Shown here one piece after another: positions 1 through 8,251 of a stretch of DNA of 14,387 nucleotides. Below the pieces are notes generated by a model. It was not told the DNA's origin, did no database searches, and saw only the letters and a list, made by a program, of their open reading frames with translations. The DNA lies in the NCBI GenBank assembly GCA_041670885.1, contig JBAXYJ010000047.1, positions 1 through 14,387 on the forward strand, written 5' to 3'. How positions within the stretch are numbered: position 1 is the first letter of the stretch; each line of letters begins with the position of its first letter. Origin of the DNA: JAJBWD01 sp041670885. GTDB taxonomy: Bacteria > Bacillota > Clostridia > Clostridiales > Clostridiaceae. The position numbers and the translations under genes were made by a program.

Positions 1-336
1 ATTCGGGAATTTATGCTTAAGCAGACAAGAACAAAGGATTTAAAACTTTTTTCAGACAGTGCAGGTATTGATAAAAATACAACAAATGATGATATGCCTT
101 TATACGTTGTTGTTCCTGCATTTACCATAAGTGAACTTAAGACAGCATTCCAGATAGGATTTTTACTGTATATACCATTTCTTGTAATAGATTTAGTGGT
201 GGCCAGCGTGCTTATGTCAATGGGTATGTTTATGCTTCCGCCGGTTATGGTTTCTCTTCCCTTTAAGCTTTTGCTGTTTGTAATGGTTGACGGCTGGTAC
301 ATGATTGTACAGTCGCTTATAAAAAGTTTTGGATAG
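1..336 (+). CDS. fliP: FliP, flagellar type III export gate protein (C-terminal part; 5' end outside window)
   Basis: The reading frame is open from base 1 and begins with residues IREFMLKQTR, matching the middle of FliP, where a conserved REFM..QTR segment precedes the C-terminal membrane helices. About 111 residues are visible of a protein that is usually around 220-260, so the N-terminal half lies outside the window. The ATG at 13 is internal (REFM), not a start. Two hydrophobic helices follow (around IPFLVIDLVVASVLMSMGM and the FKLLLFVMVDGWYMIV stretch), a conserved part of the FliP family. FliP forms the core of the export gate with FliQ and FliR in the membrane at the centre of the flagellar basal body. 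The stop is 10 bases before fliQ, so the two are one transcript. Identity is very secure. Confidence 0.95.
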   Translation: MREFMLKQTRTKDLKLFSDSAGIDKNTTNDDMPLYVVVPAFTISELKTAFQIGFLLYIPFLVIDLVVASVLMSMGMFMLPPVMVSLPFKLLLFVMVDGWYMIVQSLIKSFG

Positions 337-346
337 GGGTGATTAG

Positions 347-616
347 ATGAGTGATACCATGGTTATCTCTATATTAAAAGATGCCATAATGACAGGACTT
401 AAAATTTCAGCACCAATACTTATTATTGCTATGCTGGTAGGCCTTTTAATAAGTATATTTCAGGCTACAACTCAGATTCAGGAGCAGACACTTACATTTG
501 TGCCAAAGCTTATTGCAATAGCTGCAGTAGGTCTTATAGCTGCTTCCTGGATGATTAGGACTATGGTTAGTTTTACTGAAAGGATATTTGGATATATATC
601 TAATATAATTCATTGA
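347..616 (+). CDS. fliQ: FliQ, flagellar export gate protein
   Basis: An 89-residue protein, the standard FliQ length, with two membrane helices (about residues 17-38 and 54-75) joined by a polar loop carrying the family's QATTQIQEQTL motif. FliQ packs around FliP in the helical FliP5Q4R1 export gate through which rod, hook and filament subunits leave the cytoplasm. The ATG is preceded by an AGGGGTG ribosome binding site with correct spacing, which fixes the start. It sits between fliP and fliR, the conserved order in Firmicutes. Nothing unusual was seen. Confidence 0.96.
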   Translation: MSDTMVISILKDAIMTGLKISAPILIIAMLVGLLISIFQATTQIQEQTLTFVPKLIAIAAVGLIAASWMIRTMVSFTERIFGYISNIIH

Positions 617-631
617 TAAAATTCCAGTACT

Positions 632-637
632 GAGGTG
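632..637 (+). promoter_or_regulatory. Ribosome binding site that sets the fliR-flhB start at TTG 644
   Basis: GAGGTG at 632-637 is followed by six bases (ATAGGC) and then TTG at 644. The upstream in-frame GTG at 635 lies inside this Shine-Dalgarno sequence and has no site of its own, so TTG 644 is the better start. Confidence 0.75.
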
Positions 638-643
638 ATAGGC

Positions 644-2467
644 TTGGATACACTTTTTATAATTAAATTTCTGCTTATATTAGTAAGGGTATCCAGTGCT
701 TTTATGCTAATACCTGCTATATTTCCAAAGGGCACTCCGAATACTTTAAAAGTAGCTTTTTCGGGAATTTTGGCTTTCATTTTATCCTCTATTATTCCAA
801 TAGATGCTGCGCCTTTAAGTACTTTTGCCCTTATATTATGCCTTATATATGAAACAGTAAATGGGTTGAGTATAGGTTTTGTAATAAGCTTATGTTTTTA
901 TGGTGCCAGGCTTGCCGGATCACTTATTGATCTTCAGATAGGCTTTTCTATGATAAGTATGTATGACCCCACATCCGGAAACAGTTCTACCTTATTTGAA
1001 AAGCTGTTTAATACTACAGCTCTGGTTATATTTATTACCATAGATGGACATCACATGCTGCTTCGATGTTTAGTGGAAAGCTATAATCTGGTAAAAATAG
1101 GACATCTGGCAATAGGAACCGGATCTCCTATGTATGTTATAAGTGTTTTTACAGATTTTTTTACTCTTGGAATTAAGATAGCAATTCCTGTTATAGCAGT
1201 ACTTCTTATGACAGATATTATTATGGGACTGATTGCCAGGGCAGTGCCTCAGCTTAATGTTTTAATATTGGGGCTTCCTATAAAAATACTGGTGGGACTT
1301 ACTGCAATATCAATTTTACTGCCATTTTTATTTAACATGATAATAGATAATTTTAAGAATATTGAGACCTATATTAAAAATTTTTATTATACCTTTCCTG
1401 TTTTGATTATTTTATTTGCTGATGATAAAACTGAAGAAGCGACACCTAAGAAGAAAAGTGATGCTAAGAAAAAAGGACAGACTGCAAAAAGTAAAGAGGT
1501 AAGCTTAGCTCTTACACTTCTGGCTTCAACTATTATCCTTCCAATGCTTGGTTCATATTTTATGGACAGCTTAAAAAGAATTTTTAATTATATATTTTCT
1601 ATTAACATGACTAATGATTTCAGCTACAACGGAATAATTAATCTGACTATTGTTGTTTTATTCAGGATGGCTTTGATTATTCTTCCGGTTGCTCTTCCGG
1701 TTATGATAATAGGTATACTGTCTAACTTTATTCAGTCGGGAATAATGTTAACCTCAGATCCCATTAAACCGGACTTAAGCAAGATTAGCCCATTAAACGG
1801 CTTTAAAAGGATATTCTCCAGAAGAACCGTTATAGATATGATAAGGGATACATTAATTACATTTATACTTCTTTATATAGGTTATAAATATTTAATTGGA
1901 GAGTATAAGGAGATAGCCGCTCTAAGCAATCTTAAGATTGAAGCTGTACCTGGGGCAATAGGGAATATAGTTCTTGGAATTTTAACAAAGATAACACTAT
2001 TTATGCTGGTAATTGCATTAATTGATTTTATATATCAGAAATTTGAATTTAATAAGGATCTCAGGATGACAAAACAGGAGATTAAAGAAGAGTACAAGCA
2101 GGAAGAAGGAGATCCCGAGATAAAAAACAAGAGAAGACAAAAGCAGAGGGAGCTGGCATCTAAAAGAATGATGAGCCGGGTACCGGAGGCCAGCGTTATT
2201 ATAACAAATCCTACCCATTTTGCCTGTGCCCTTTTATATGAGGAGGATCAGGAAGGAGCACCAAAATTAGTTGCTAAAGGAATGGACTTTCTTGCTCAAA
2301 AGATAAAAGAGGCTGCCAGGGAAAATAATATTCCAATAATAGAGAACAGGTCCTTAGCCAGAATGATATATGATAAGGTGGAACTGGAGGAGGAAATCCC
2401 AGTGGAGCTTTATCAGGCAGTGGCAGAAATACTTGCCTTTGTATTAAAACTAGAAAAATCTAGGTAA
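644..2467 (+). CDS. fliR-flhB: FliR-FlhB fusion protein, flagellar export gate and substrate-specificity switch
   Basis: One uninterrupted reading frame of 607 residues (from TTG 644) covers two proteins that are separate in most bacteria. Residues 1 to about 245 are FliR, with several membrane helices and the conserved QIGFSMISMYDP region. The FlhB part starts near residue 255 with the typical FADDKTEEATPKKK segment. It then has four membrane helices, a charged linker and the cytoplasmic domain with the NPTH autocleavage motif at about residues 522-525, where FlhB cuts itself between N and P to switch from rod/hook to filament export. No stop or start-like gap lies at the junction, so this is a true fusion rather than overlapping genes. 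Natural FliR-FlhB fusions are known in Clostridium and imply 1:1 stoichiometry in the gate. An in-frame GTG at 635 would add three residues but lies within the ribosome binding site. Confidence 0.95.
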   Translation: MDTLFIIKFLLILVRVSSAFMLIPAIFPKGTPNTLKVAFSGILAFILSSIIPIDAAPLSTFALILCLIYETVNGLSIGFVISLCFYGARLAGSLIDLQIGFSMISMYDPTSGNSSTLFEKLFNTTALVIFITIDGHHMLLRCLVESYNLVKIGHLAIGTGSPMYVISVFTDFFTLGIKIAIPVIAVLLMTDIIMGLIARAVPQLNVLILGLPIKILVGLTAISILLPFLFNMIIDNFKNIETYIKNFYYTFPVLIILFADDKTEEATPKKKSDAKKKGQTAKSKEVSLALTLLASTIILPMLGSYFMDSLKRIFNYIFSINMTNDFSYNGIINLTIVVLFRMALIILPVALPVMIIGILSNFIQSGIMLTSDPIKPDLSKISPLNGFKRIFSRRTVIDMIRDTLITFILLYIGYKYLIGEYKEIAALSNLKIEAVPGAIGNIVLGILTKITLFMLVIALIDFIYQKFEFNKDLRMTKQEIKEEYKQEEGDPEIKNKRRQKQRELASKRMMSRVPEASVIITNPTHFACALLYEEDQEGAPKLVAKGMDFLAQKIKEAARENNIPIIENRSLARMIYDKVELEEEIPVELYQAVAEILAFVLKLEKSR

Positions 2468-2527
2468 GGAAATTGCATGATTACGGGTTTTGATTTTTAG
2501 CTTATGAATTTTATTATACAATTTCTT

Positions 2528-2534
2528 GGAGGTG
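2528..2534 (+). promoter_or_regulatory. Ribosome binding site that sets the flhA start at TTG 2540
   Basis: A full GGAGGTG lies five bases before TTG 2540. The ATG at 2504 in the same frame has no purine-rich site in front of it, and the 12 residues it would add do not resemble the FlhA N-terminus, so TTG 2540 is preferred. Confidence 0.8.
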
Positions 2535-2539
2535 CTGAA

Positions 2540-4606
2540 TTGGCAAACTTTAATTTTAATAAATCAAAAATTAAGAATAATCTGGATGTACTGGTTGCTT
2601 TTGGAGTAATGGGTATTGTCCTTATGATGATTATTCCTCTGCCTACATTTTTGCTGGATATCTTAATTGCATTTAACATAACCTTGTCGCTTATAATAAT
2701 TCTCATGACACTTTTTACAACTGAGGTGCTTCAGTTTTCAGTATTTCCAACACTTCTTCTTATAACTACACTTTTTAGGCTTGGACTTAATATTTCATCT
2801 ACAAGACTTATATTAACTCAGGCTAATGCCGGTAAAATCATCGAAGCATTTGGAAATTTTGTAGCTGGGGACAGTTATATAGTAGGAATAATAATATATG
2901 TAATAATTATAATAATCCAATTCGTAGTTATAACTAACGGTGCAGGACGAGTAGCTGAGGTATCAGCCAGATTTACACTGGATGCTATGCCTGGTAAACA
3001 AATGAGTATAGATGCAGATTTAAATGCGGGTGTTATAAACGATGAAGAGGCAAGGATAAGAAGAAAGAAGCTTCAGCAGGAGGCAGACTTTTACGGAGCT
3101 ATGGATGGAGCATCCAAATTCGTAAAGGGGGATGCCATAGCGGGAATAATAATTACAGTAATAAATATATTAGGTGGAATAGTAATAGGAAGTATGGTTT
3201 TAGATATGTCTATAGGAACTGCTGCCACAACATACACTAAGCTGACCATAGGAGATGGTCTGGTAAGCCAGATTCCAGCACTTTTAATTTCAACTGCATC
3301 AGGTATTTTAGTTACCAGATCAGGAAGCGATGAAAACTTCGGAACGCTTCTGGCTTCTCAGCTTACATCATTTCCTAAGGTACTGGCTATAGCTTCTGCA
3401 ATACTTATTTTACTTTCTATAATACCGGGACTTCCAACTTTAGTTTTCTTAATTATAGGTATCTGCTGCGGGGCAAGCTCTTATTTAATATTTAAAGATG
3501 AAAAGGAAGCTAAGGAAATGAAACTAGTTAATAAGGAAATAGAAAAGGCTCCTGTATCAAATGAGCCTGAGAATTTCCTGAGTTATATAACAGTTGAGCC
3601 ACTGGAGGTAGAGATAGGTTATGGACTTATATCTCTTGCAGATGAAGGCTCCGGGGGAGATCTACTTCAAAGGGTTACTTCAATTCGTAGGCAGTGTGCC
3701 CTTGATATGGGTATTGTAATTCAGCCAATACTTATTAAAGACAATCTTCAGCTTAAGGTAAATGAATATGTAATAAAAATAAGAGGAACTATTGCAGGAA
3801 GATCAGAAATTATGCCAAATATGGTTCTCTGTATGGATCCAACTAATGAATTTATAGATATGCCGGGGATTAAGGGAAGAGAGCCTGCTTTTAATCTTCC
3901 TGCAGTCTGGATAAATAAAAGTCAGCAGGAAGAAGCTGAAATAAAAGGCTTTACAGTAGTTGATGCTGTAACTGTTCTTGTAACCCACCTTACAGAAATA
4001 ATCAAGGCTCATTCTTATGAGATGCTGGGAAGACAGGAAGTTAAATCTATGATAGATTCAATTAAAGATAAATACAGCGCAGTTGTTGAAGAACTTATAC
4101 CCAGTTTAATGACTATAGGAGAGGTACAGAAGGTACTTCAGAATCTTTTAAAAGAGAAGGTCCCTATAAAAGATCTCGTTACAATACTTGAGACACTAGC
4201 GGATAATGCCAGAAATACTAAAGACTTTGAGCTTCTTACTGAATATGTAAGAATGGCTTTAGGCAGGGCAATATGTAAGGATTTTGTTAATGAAAAGGGA
4301 GCTATAGTAGTTGCTACATTATCCTCTGAACTTGAATCTACAATAGGAAAGAATATACAAAAGTCTGCTCAGGGATCCTTCCCGATTGTAGATCCTGATA
4401 TTACCGGAAAGATATTTAACTCTATAAAAGAAGTAATAAACAGCGTGGCTTTTTATGGAAGTACGCCAATAATTCTTACATCACCTAAGATAAGACCTGC
4501 ATTTAGAAAGCTGACAGAAATGGTATTTCCTAATCTTTGTATATTTTCTATTAATGAAATACCAAATGAGATTGAGATAATTACAGAAGGAGTAGTAACC
4601 ATATGA
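2540..4606 (+). CDS. flhA: FlhA, flagellar export apparatus membrane protein
   Basis: A 688-residue protein of normal FlhA length. The N-terminal half (roughly residues 15-320) has about eight membrane helices, starting with the conserved NNLDVLVAFGVMGIVLMMII region. The FHIPEP-family signature around residues 144-165 (RFTLDAMPGKQMSIDADLNA) lies in the cytoplasmic loop linked to proton-driven export. The C-terminal half is the soluble domain that forms a nine-member ring and docks chaperone-substrate complexes; it carries the expected EPLEVEIGYGLI and GREPAFNLPAVWI blocks. The start was chosen at TTG 2540 because of its GGAGGTG site; ATG 2504 would give 700 residues. The gene follows fliR-flhB by about 70 bases, and its stop overlaps the flhF start by ATGA, which suggests coupled translation. 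Identity is very secure. Confidence 0.96.
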   Translation: MANFNFNKSKIKNNLDVLVAFGVMGIVLMMIIPLPTFLLDILIAFNITLSLIIILMTLFTTEVLQFSVFPTLLLITTLFRLGLNISSTRLILTQANAGKIIEAFGNFVAGDSYIVGIIIYVIIIIIQFVVITNGAGRVAEVSARFTLDAMPGKQMSIDADLNAGVINDEEARIRRKKLQQEADFYGAMDGASKFVKGDAIAGIIITVINILGGIVIGSMVLDMSIGTAATTYTKLTIGDGLVSQIPALLISTASGILVTRSGSDENFGTLLASQLTSFPKVLAIASAILILLSIIPGLPTLVFLIIGICCGASSYLIFKDEKEAKEMKLVNKEIEKAPVSNEPENFLSYITVEPLEVEIGYGLISLADEGSGGDLLQRVTSIRRQCALDMGIVIQPILIKDNLQLKVNEYVIKIRGTIAGRSEIMPNMVLCMDPTNEFIDMPGIKGREPAFNLPAVWINKSQQEEAEIKGFTVVDAVTVLVTHLTEIIKAHSYEMLGRQEVKSMIDSIKDKYSAVVEELIPSLMTIGEVQKVLQNLLKEKVPIKDLVTILETLADNARNTKDFELLTEYVRMALGRAICKDFVNEKGAIVVATLSSELESTIGKNIQKSAQGSFPIVDPDITGKIFNSIKEVINSVAFYGSTPIILTSPKIRPAFRKLTEMVFPNLCIFSINEIPNEIEIITEGVVTI

Positions 4607-5652
4607 TAGTAAAAAGATATTTAGCAGATAATATGAATGAAGCTATGATGAAAATAAGATATGATTTAGGGTCTCAGGCCATTATAATAAGCCAGAGAAA
4701 GATTAAAAAGCCCGGGTTTTTCGGGATTTTCTCAAAAAAAGTTATTGAAGTTACTGCTGCTTTAGAAAGTGAAAATAAACTCCAGGAAGAAGTTAAAACT
4801 CCGGTAATTGAAAAAGAAAATAGTGATCAGATTTTAGAACAGATAAAAAAGATCAGCGAAGAAATAAAGGATTTAAAAGAAGTAAAGGAAGAAGATAAAA
4901 CAAAAACTAAGACAGAAGTATTACTTCAAAATTCAGATATGAATGAGAAAACTGTTAAAAAGGTAGTTGCCAGGATAAAAAGTAATAAAGAAAAAATATC
5001 CGATATAGACAAGGCAAGATCAGCAATAGAAAATTTAGTTCCAAAATATAAAGATAGTGATTGCAGCAGGATAGTATTAGTAGGACCTACCGGTGTGGGC
5101 AAAACCACCACTATAGCAAAGCTGGCCGGAAGAATGGCTATTCAGGAAAAAAAGAGAGTAGGACTGATTACCATAGATACTTACAGGATAGGTGCTGTTG
5201 AGCAGCTTAAAACCTATGCTGATATAATCAAGATTCCATTTCAGGTAGTATTTAATCTAAATGATATGGACAAGGCATTAGATAAGCTTAAGGACTGTGA
5301 TGCAATACTTGTAGACACTACTGGCAGAAACAGTAAAAATTTAATGCAGCTTAGTGAACTAAGATCTTATATCGATAAGGTAAATACAGATAATATTAAT
5401 TTAGTAATAAGTGCTACTACAAAAAATAAAGACATAAATGCTATAATATCAGGCTATAAGGTTTTAAATTATAAGAATATTATAATAACTAAGCTGGATG
5501 AGACAACCACCTATGGCTCTCTTCTAAACGTTGTAGATAACAGCAGAAAGCCTATAAATTATGTTACGACAGGACAAATCGTTCCAGATGATATACTTAG
5601 AATATCAGCAAAAGACATAGCAAATCTTATATTAGGGGTAGATAAAATATGA
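4603..5652 (+). CDS. flhF: FlhF, SRP-type GTPase for flagellar placement
   Basis: A 349-residue protein with the three-part FlhF layout. Residues 1-55 are the B-domain start typical of FlhF (MIVKRYLADNMNEAMMKIR, then GSQAIIIS). Residues 60-115 form a charged, low-complexity linker. The NG GTPase domain has a P-loop GPTGVGKT at 161-168, DTYR at 192-195, DTTGR at 238-242 and the guanine-specificity TKLD at 296-299. FlhF is a third SRP-family GTPase; it homodimerises at the membrane and helps direct early flagellar assembly, and FlhG stimulates its GTPase. It overlaps flhA by four bases (ATGA) and flhG by four bases, the usual arrangement. All catalytic motifs appear intact. Confidence 0.96.
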   Translation: MIVKRYLADNMNEAMMKIRYDLGSQAIIISQRKIKKPGFFGIFSKKVIEVTAALESENKLQEEVKTPVIEKENSDQILEQIKKISEEIKDLKEVKEEDKTKTKTEVLLQNSDMNEKTVKKVVARIKSNKEKISDIDKARSAIENLVPKYKDSDCSRIVLVGPTGVGKTTTIAKLAGRMAIQEKKRVGLITIDTYRIGAVEQLKTYADIIKIPFQVVFNLNDMDKALDKLKDCDAILVDTTGRNSKNLMQLSELRSYIDKVNTDNINLVISATTKNKDINAIISGYKVLNYKNIIITKLDETTTYGSLLNVVDNSRKPINYVTTGQIVPDDILRISAKDIANLILGVDKI

Positions 5653-6497
5653 TTGATCAAGCTTATAATTTAAGAGAAATGTCAGCATCTAAAAGTACTC
5701 CAATTATAATAACAGTTACCTCAGGAAAAGGGGGGGTAGGTAAGAGTAATTTGGTTGTTAATTTAGCTATAGCACTTCAAAAGATGGGGAAAAATGTTAT
5801 GATATTTGATGCTGATATTGGAATGGGAAATGATGATATTTTGCTTGGTTGTTCATCCCCCAATAATATATATGACCTAATTACAAATGATTTAAATATT
5901 GAAGATGTTTTAATATATGGACCCTATGGCATTAAGCTTCTGCCTGGCGGATCAGGCATCAACAGGATTGAGGATCTATCAGATAGTCAAAAAAACTTAC
6001 TTCTTGGTAAGATAAGCCGTCTTAAGGGATTAGATTATATTATTATAGATACAGGAGGAGGAATAAACAGAAATATTTTATCATTTTCTGCATTTTGTGA
6101 ACAGCTTTTTGTAGTTATAACAACAGAGCCTACCTCTCTTACGGACGCCTATAGCCTTCTTAAAGCAATAAATCATTTTAAGCTTAAGAAGACAGCAAAC
6201 ATAATAGTAAATAAAGCGGCCAGCTCCCAGGATGCTTACAGGGCTTTTAACAAGTTATCTAAAACTGTAAAGCACTTTTTAAATATGGATCTGAATTTTT
6301 ATGGGATGGTGTCAGAAGATTCAAAGGTTCCAGAAGCTGTAAAAGAACAGTCACCTTTTATCATTTCATATCCAAATTCAGCTGCTTCTAAGGACATATT
6401 AAGTCTTGCCAGGAAGCTTGCTGGAGATTATACAGATTCAAAAGATAAACTGGGCTTTGACAATTTTCTAAGGAAAATATTTAGTGTATTTTCATAG
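5649..6497 (+). CDS. flhG: FlhG (YlxH), MinD-like ATPase regulating flagellar number
   Basis: A 282-residue ParA/MinD-family ATPase. The deviant Walker A motif GKGGVGKS lies at 26-33, a DAD switch at 54-56 and the DTGGG Walker B region at 134-138. The N-terminus carries DQAYNLR (residues 3-9), the conserved DQAxxLR activator motif that stimulates FlhF GTPase activity. FlhG is known to bind FlhF and C-ring components and to control flagellar number and pattern. The gene overlaps flhF by ATGA and is followed directly by the PilZ gene. The C-terminus (FDNFLRKIFSVFS) is mildly amphipathic, consistent with the MinD-like membrane-targeting helix of the family. The start ATG 5649 needs no alternative. 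Confidence 0.94.
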   Translation: MIDQAYNLREMSASKSTPIIITVTSGKGGVGKSNLVVNLAIALQKMGKNVMIFDADIGMGNDDILLGCSSPNNIYDLITNDLNIEDVLIYGPYGIKLLPGGSGINRIEDLSDSQKNLLLGKISRLKGLDYIIIDTGGGINRNILSFSAFCEQLFVVITTEPTSLTDAYSLLKAINHFKLKKTANIIVNKAASSQDAYRAFNKLSKTVKHFLNMDLNFYGMVSEDSKVPEAVKEQSPFIISYPNSAASKDILSLARKLAGDYTDSKDKLGFDNFLRKIFSVFS

Positions 6498-6506
6498 GTG
6501 AGGAAC

Positions 6507-7151
6507 ATGGATAAAGATTTAAAGATAAACAATCGTTTGGAAGTAATTTATAAAGGAGTAAGCTATAAAAGCAATGTTCAGGATAATGCTGGTGAAATAA
6601 TTGCTTTAAGCGTACCATACAAAAGCAGTTACTATGTTATTCCGGAGGCCGGAGAAAAAGTTGAAATAATTTATTACGGAAGTAATGATCAGGTTTATAA
6701 ATTTACATCTAAAATCTTAGGAAAAAAGACTATCGGGATTCCGGTGATTTTAGTTGAAAAACCTAAACTTTTGGAAAGGATTCAGCGAAGGAATTTTGTT
6801 AGGATAAATTATTTGAATTCTATTGATTACTGCTTTGTTGAAAAAAATCTTGACTTTAATAAAATTGATGATTTAGGAATAACCAAATATCATTTCAAGA
6901 AAGGCCGGCTCATGGATATAAGCGGCGGAGGAATGAAAATTAATGTTAAGGATAAAGCAAGCATTGGAGACAAAATTTTTATAAAAATTGAGTTTCCTCC
7001 CAGAGAGTTTTATATTGGCTGCGTTGTTGCAAGATGTGATAAGGATTTAGGAAACACGCTGAATTTAGGAGTTGAATATGTAAAGATAGAAAATCATGAA
7101 AGAGAAGCTATTATAAGATTTATATTTAAAAAGATGCAGACTAAAAAATAA
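6507..7151 (+). CDS. YcgR-like PilZ-domain flagellar protein (c-di-GMP effector)
   Basis: A 214-residue protein with an N-terminal YcgR-type beta domain (about residues 1-85) and a C-terminal PilZ domain. Both c-di-GMP-binding elements are visible: RRNFVR at 94-99 (the RxxxR motif) and DISGGG at 137-142 (the D/NxSxxG motif). In this family c-di-GMP binding lets the protein slow or stop the flagellar motor by acting on rotor or stator. Lying in the export/FlhFG operon, just upstream of fliA, supports a motility role. An in-frame GTG at 6498 directly after the flhG stop would add three residues, but the AGGTGAGG purine run at 6496-6503 fits ATG 6507 better. Family and ligand are confident; the precise motor target is inferred. 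Confidence 0.9.
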   Translation: MDKDLKINNRLEVIYKGVSYKSNVQDNAGEIIALSVPYKSSYYVIPEAGEKVEIIYYGSNDQVYKFTSKILGKKTIGIPVILVEKPKLLERIQRRNFVRINYLNSIDYCFVEKNLDFNKIDDLGITKYHFKKGRLMDISGGGMKINVKDKASIGDKIFIKIEFPPREFYIGCVVARCDKDLGNTLNLGVEYVKIENHEREAIIRFIFKKMQTKK

Positions 7152-7164
7152 CAGAGGTGTAATT

Positions 7165-7899
7165 ATGGCTGTTTTTGAAAATATGACCGTTACGGATAAA
7201 ATAATAGAAGAATATATCCCCTTGGTGAAGTATATAGCTTCCAGAGTGGCTATAGGAAAAAGCCGCTATGTAGAATACGAGGATTTGGTGTCTTATGGCA
7301 TTATTGGACTTCTTGATGCCGTTAATAAATTTGATAATGGAAAGGGAGTCAAATTTTCCACTTATGCTTCTATTAGAATAAAGGGAGCAATATTAGATGA
7401 GCTTAGAAAAAACAGCCCTCTTCCCAAAAATGCCCTGGATAAATTATCTCAGTATAATAGCAGCGTAGAAAAACTTCAAAACATATTAGGCCGGGAGCCT
7501 ACAGAAAGCCAGATTGCAGAACAGCTTAAAATAGGTGTTCCGGAGGTTATTGAAATTGAAGGATACATTAATTATCTTTCAGTTACCTCATTAGATGATT
7601 TATTGTTTTCAGAGGATGAAAATAAAACCGGAAGCATCTACTTAGAAGATAGGAACAGCCCTGACCCAATAATGGTATTAGAAGAAAATGAAAAATTAGA
7701 GTATCTGAATTTAGGACTCCAAATGATTAGTGAAAAAGATAGAAATGTTTTATCGCTTTATTATAATGATGGGCTGACTATGAGGGAGATAGGATACATA
7801 TATGGTATATCAGAGTCAAGAGTATGCCAGATAAACAGCAGAGCCATATTAAACCTTAGAAATGCCATGAAATCATTAAAATATGATTTAAAGGAGTAA
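7165..7899 (+). CDS. fliA: FliA/SigD, sigma-28 family motility sigma factor
   Basis: A 244-residue sigma-70-family protein of the FliA/WhiG type. Region 2 is at about residues 15-85 (EEYIPLVKYIASRV, then YEDLVSYGIIGLLDAVNKFD and the core-binding and -10-recognition FSTYASIRIKGAILDELR). Region 3 is at about 90-145, and region 4 with its helix-turn-helix at about 190-240 (LTMREIGYIYGISESRVCQI). It directs RNA polymerase to late flagellar genes such as flagellin and chemotaxis genes. An AGAGGTG site precedes the ATG. No anti-sigma factor gene (flgM) is visible in the window. The position near the end of the flagellar operon, with a SwrB-like gene next, copies the sigD-swrB order of Bacillus subtilis. 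Confidence 0.95.
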   Translation: MAVFENMTVTDKIIEEYIPLVKYIASRVAIGKSRYVEYEDLVSYGIIGLLDAVNKFDNGKGVKFSTYASIRIKGAILDELRKNSPLPKNALDKLSQYNSSVEKLQNILGREPTESQIAEQLKIGVPEVIEIEGYINYLSVTSLDDLLFSEDENKTGSIYLEDRNSPDPIMVLEENEKLEYLNLGLQMISEKDRNVLSLYYNDGLTMREIGYIYGISESRVCQINSRAILNLRNAMKSLKYDLKE

Positions 7900-7903
7900 T
7901 AGA

Positions 7904-8251
7904 ATGAACTTTATATTAATAGGAATAGGAATATTTCTTATATTTGTAAATCTTATAGGAATGTCAAAGAAAAAATTAGATTTCAAAGGAATATTCAAAG
8001 GAAAATCTATTGAATCAGATGAAAATGACTTAAAGATAATGGAGCTGCGGCAGGAATTTTCGGAAAAAATAATTGAGTTGGAGCTGGAAATAAATCAGAT
8101 TAAGAATGAACTAAATGGTATGGAAAGTAAAGACATTAAAAAGGCAAAGGAAGTAAAAAAGCTTATAGATGAAGGGCTTACGGTAGAAATGATATCAGAA
8201 AAGCTTAAAACTTCAAGAGAGGAGATAATACTATTAAAGGGTTTATATTAA
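7904..8251 (+). CDS. SwrB-like membrane-anchored coiled-coil protein
   Basis: A 115-residue protein with three visible parts. Residues 1-20 are one hydrophobic helix (MNFILIGIGIFLIFVNLIGM). Residues about 45-75 are a heptad-like charged helix likely to form a coiled coil. The conserved-looking C-terminal 35 residues (KEVKKLIDEGLTVEMISEKL, then EEIILLKGL) read like a small helix-turn-helix module. This architecture, and the place directly after the motility sigma factor, match SwrB of B. subtilis, a membrane protein that promotes maturation of the flagellar export apparatus and so raises flagellar number. Sequence identity to SwrB was not tested, and the protein is shorter than the Bacillus one. 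The ATG starts four bases after the fliA stop and uses the AAGGAG in the last fliA codons. Confidence 0.75.
   Translation: MNFILIGIGIFLIFVNLIGMSKKKLDFKGIFKGKSIESDENDLKIMELRQEFSEKIIELELEINQIKNELNGMESKDIKKAKEVKKLIDEGLTVEMISEKLKTSREEIILLKGLY

Noticed and set aside
2477..2500. Seven-codon mini-ORF (MITGFDF) with an AAGGA site between fliR-flhB and flhA
   Set aside because: Too short to separate from chance, no attenuator hairpin follows it, and flhA has its own strong ribosome binding site.
4960..5005. TCCGATAT resembling a sigma-28 -10 element inside flhF
   Set aside because: No TAAA-type -35 at the required spacing of about 15 bases, and it lies within the flhF coding sequence.
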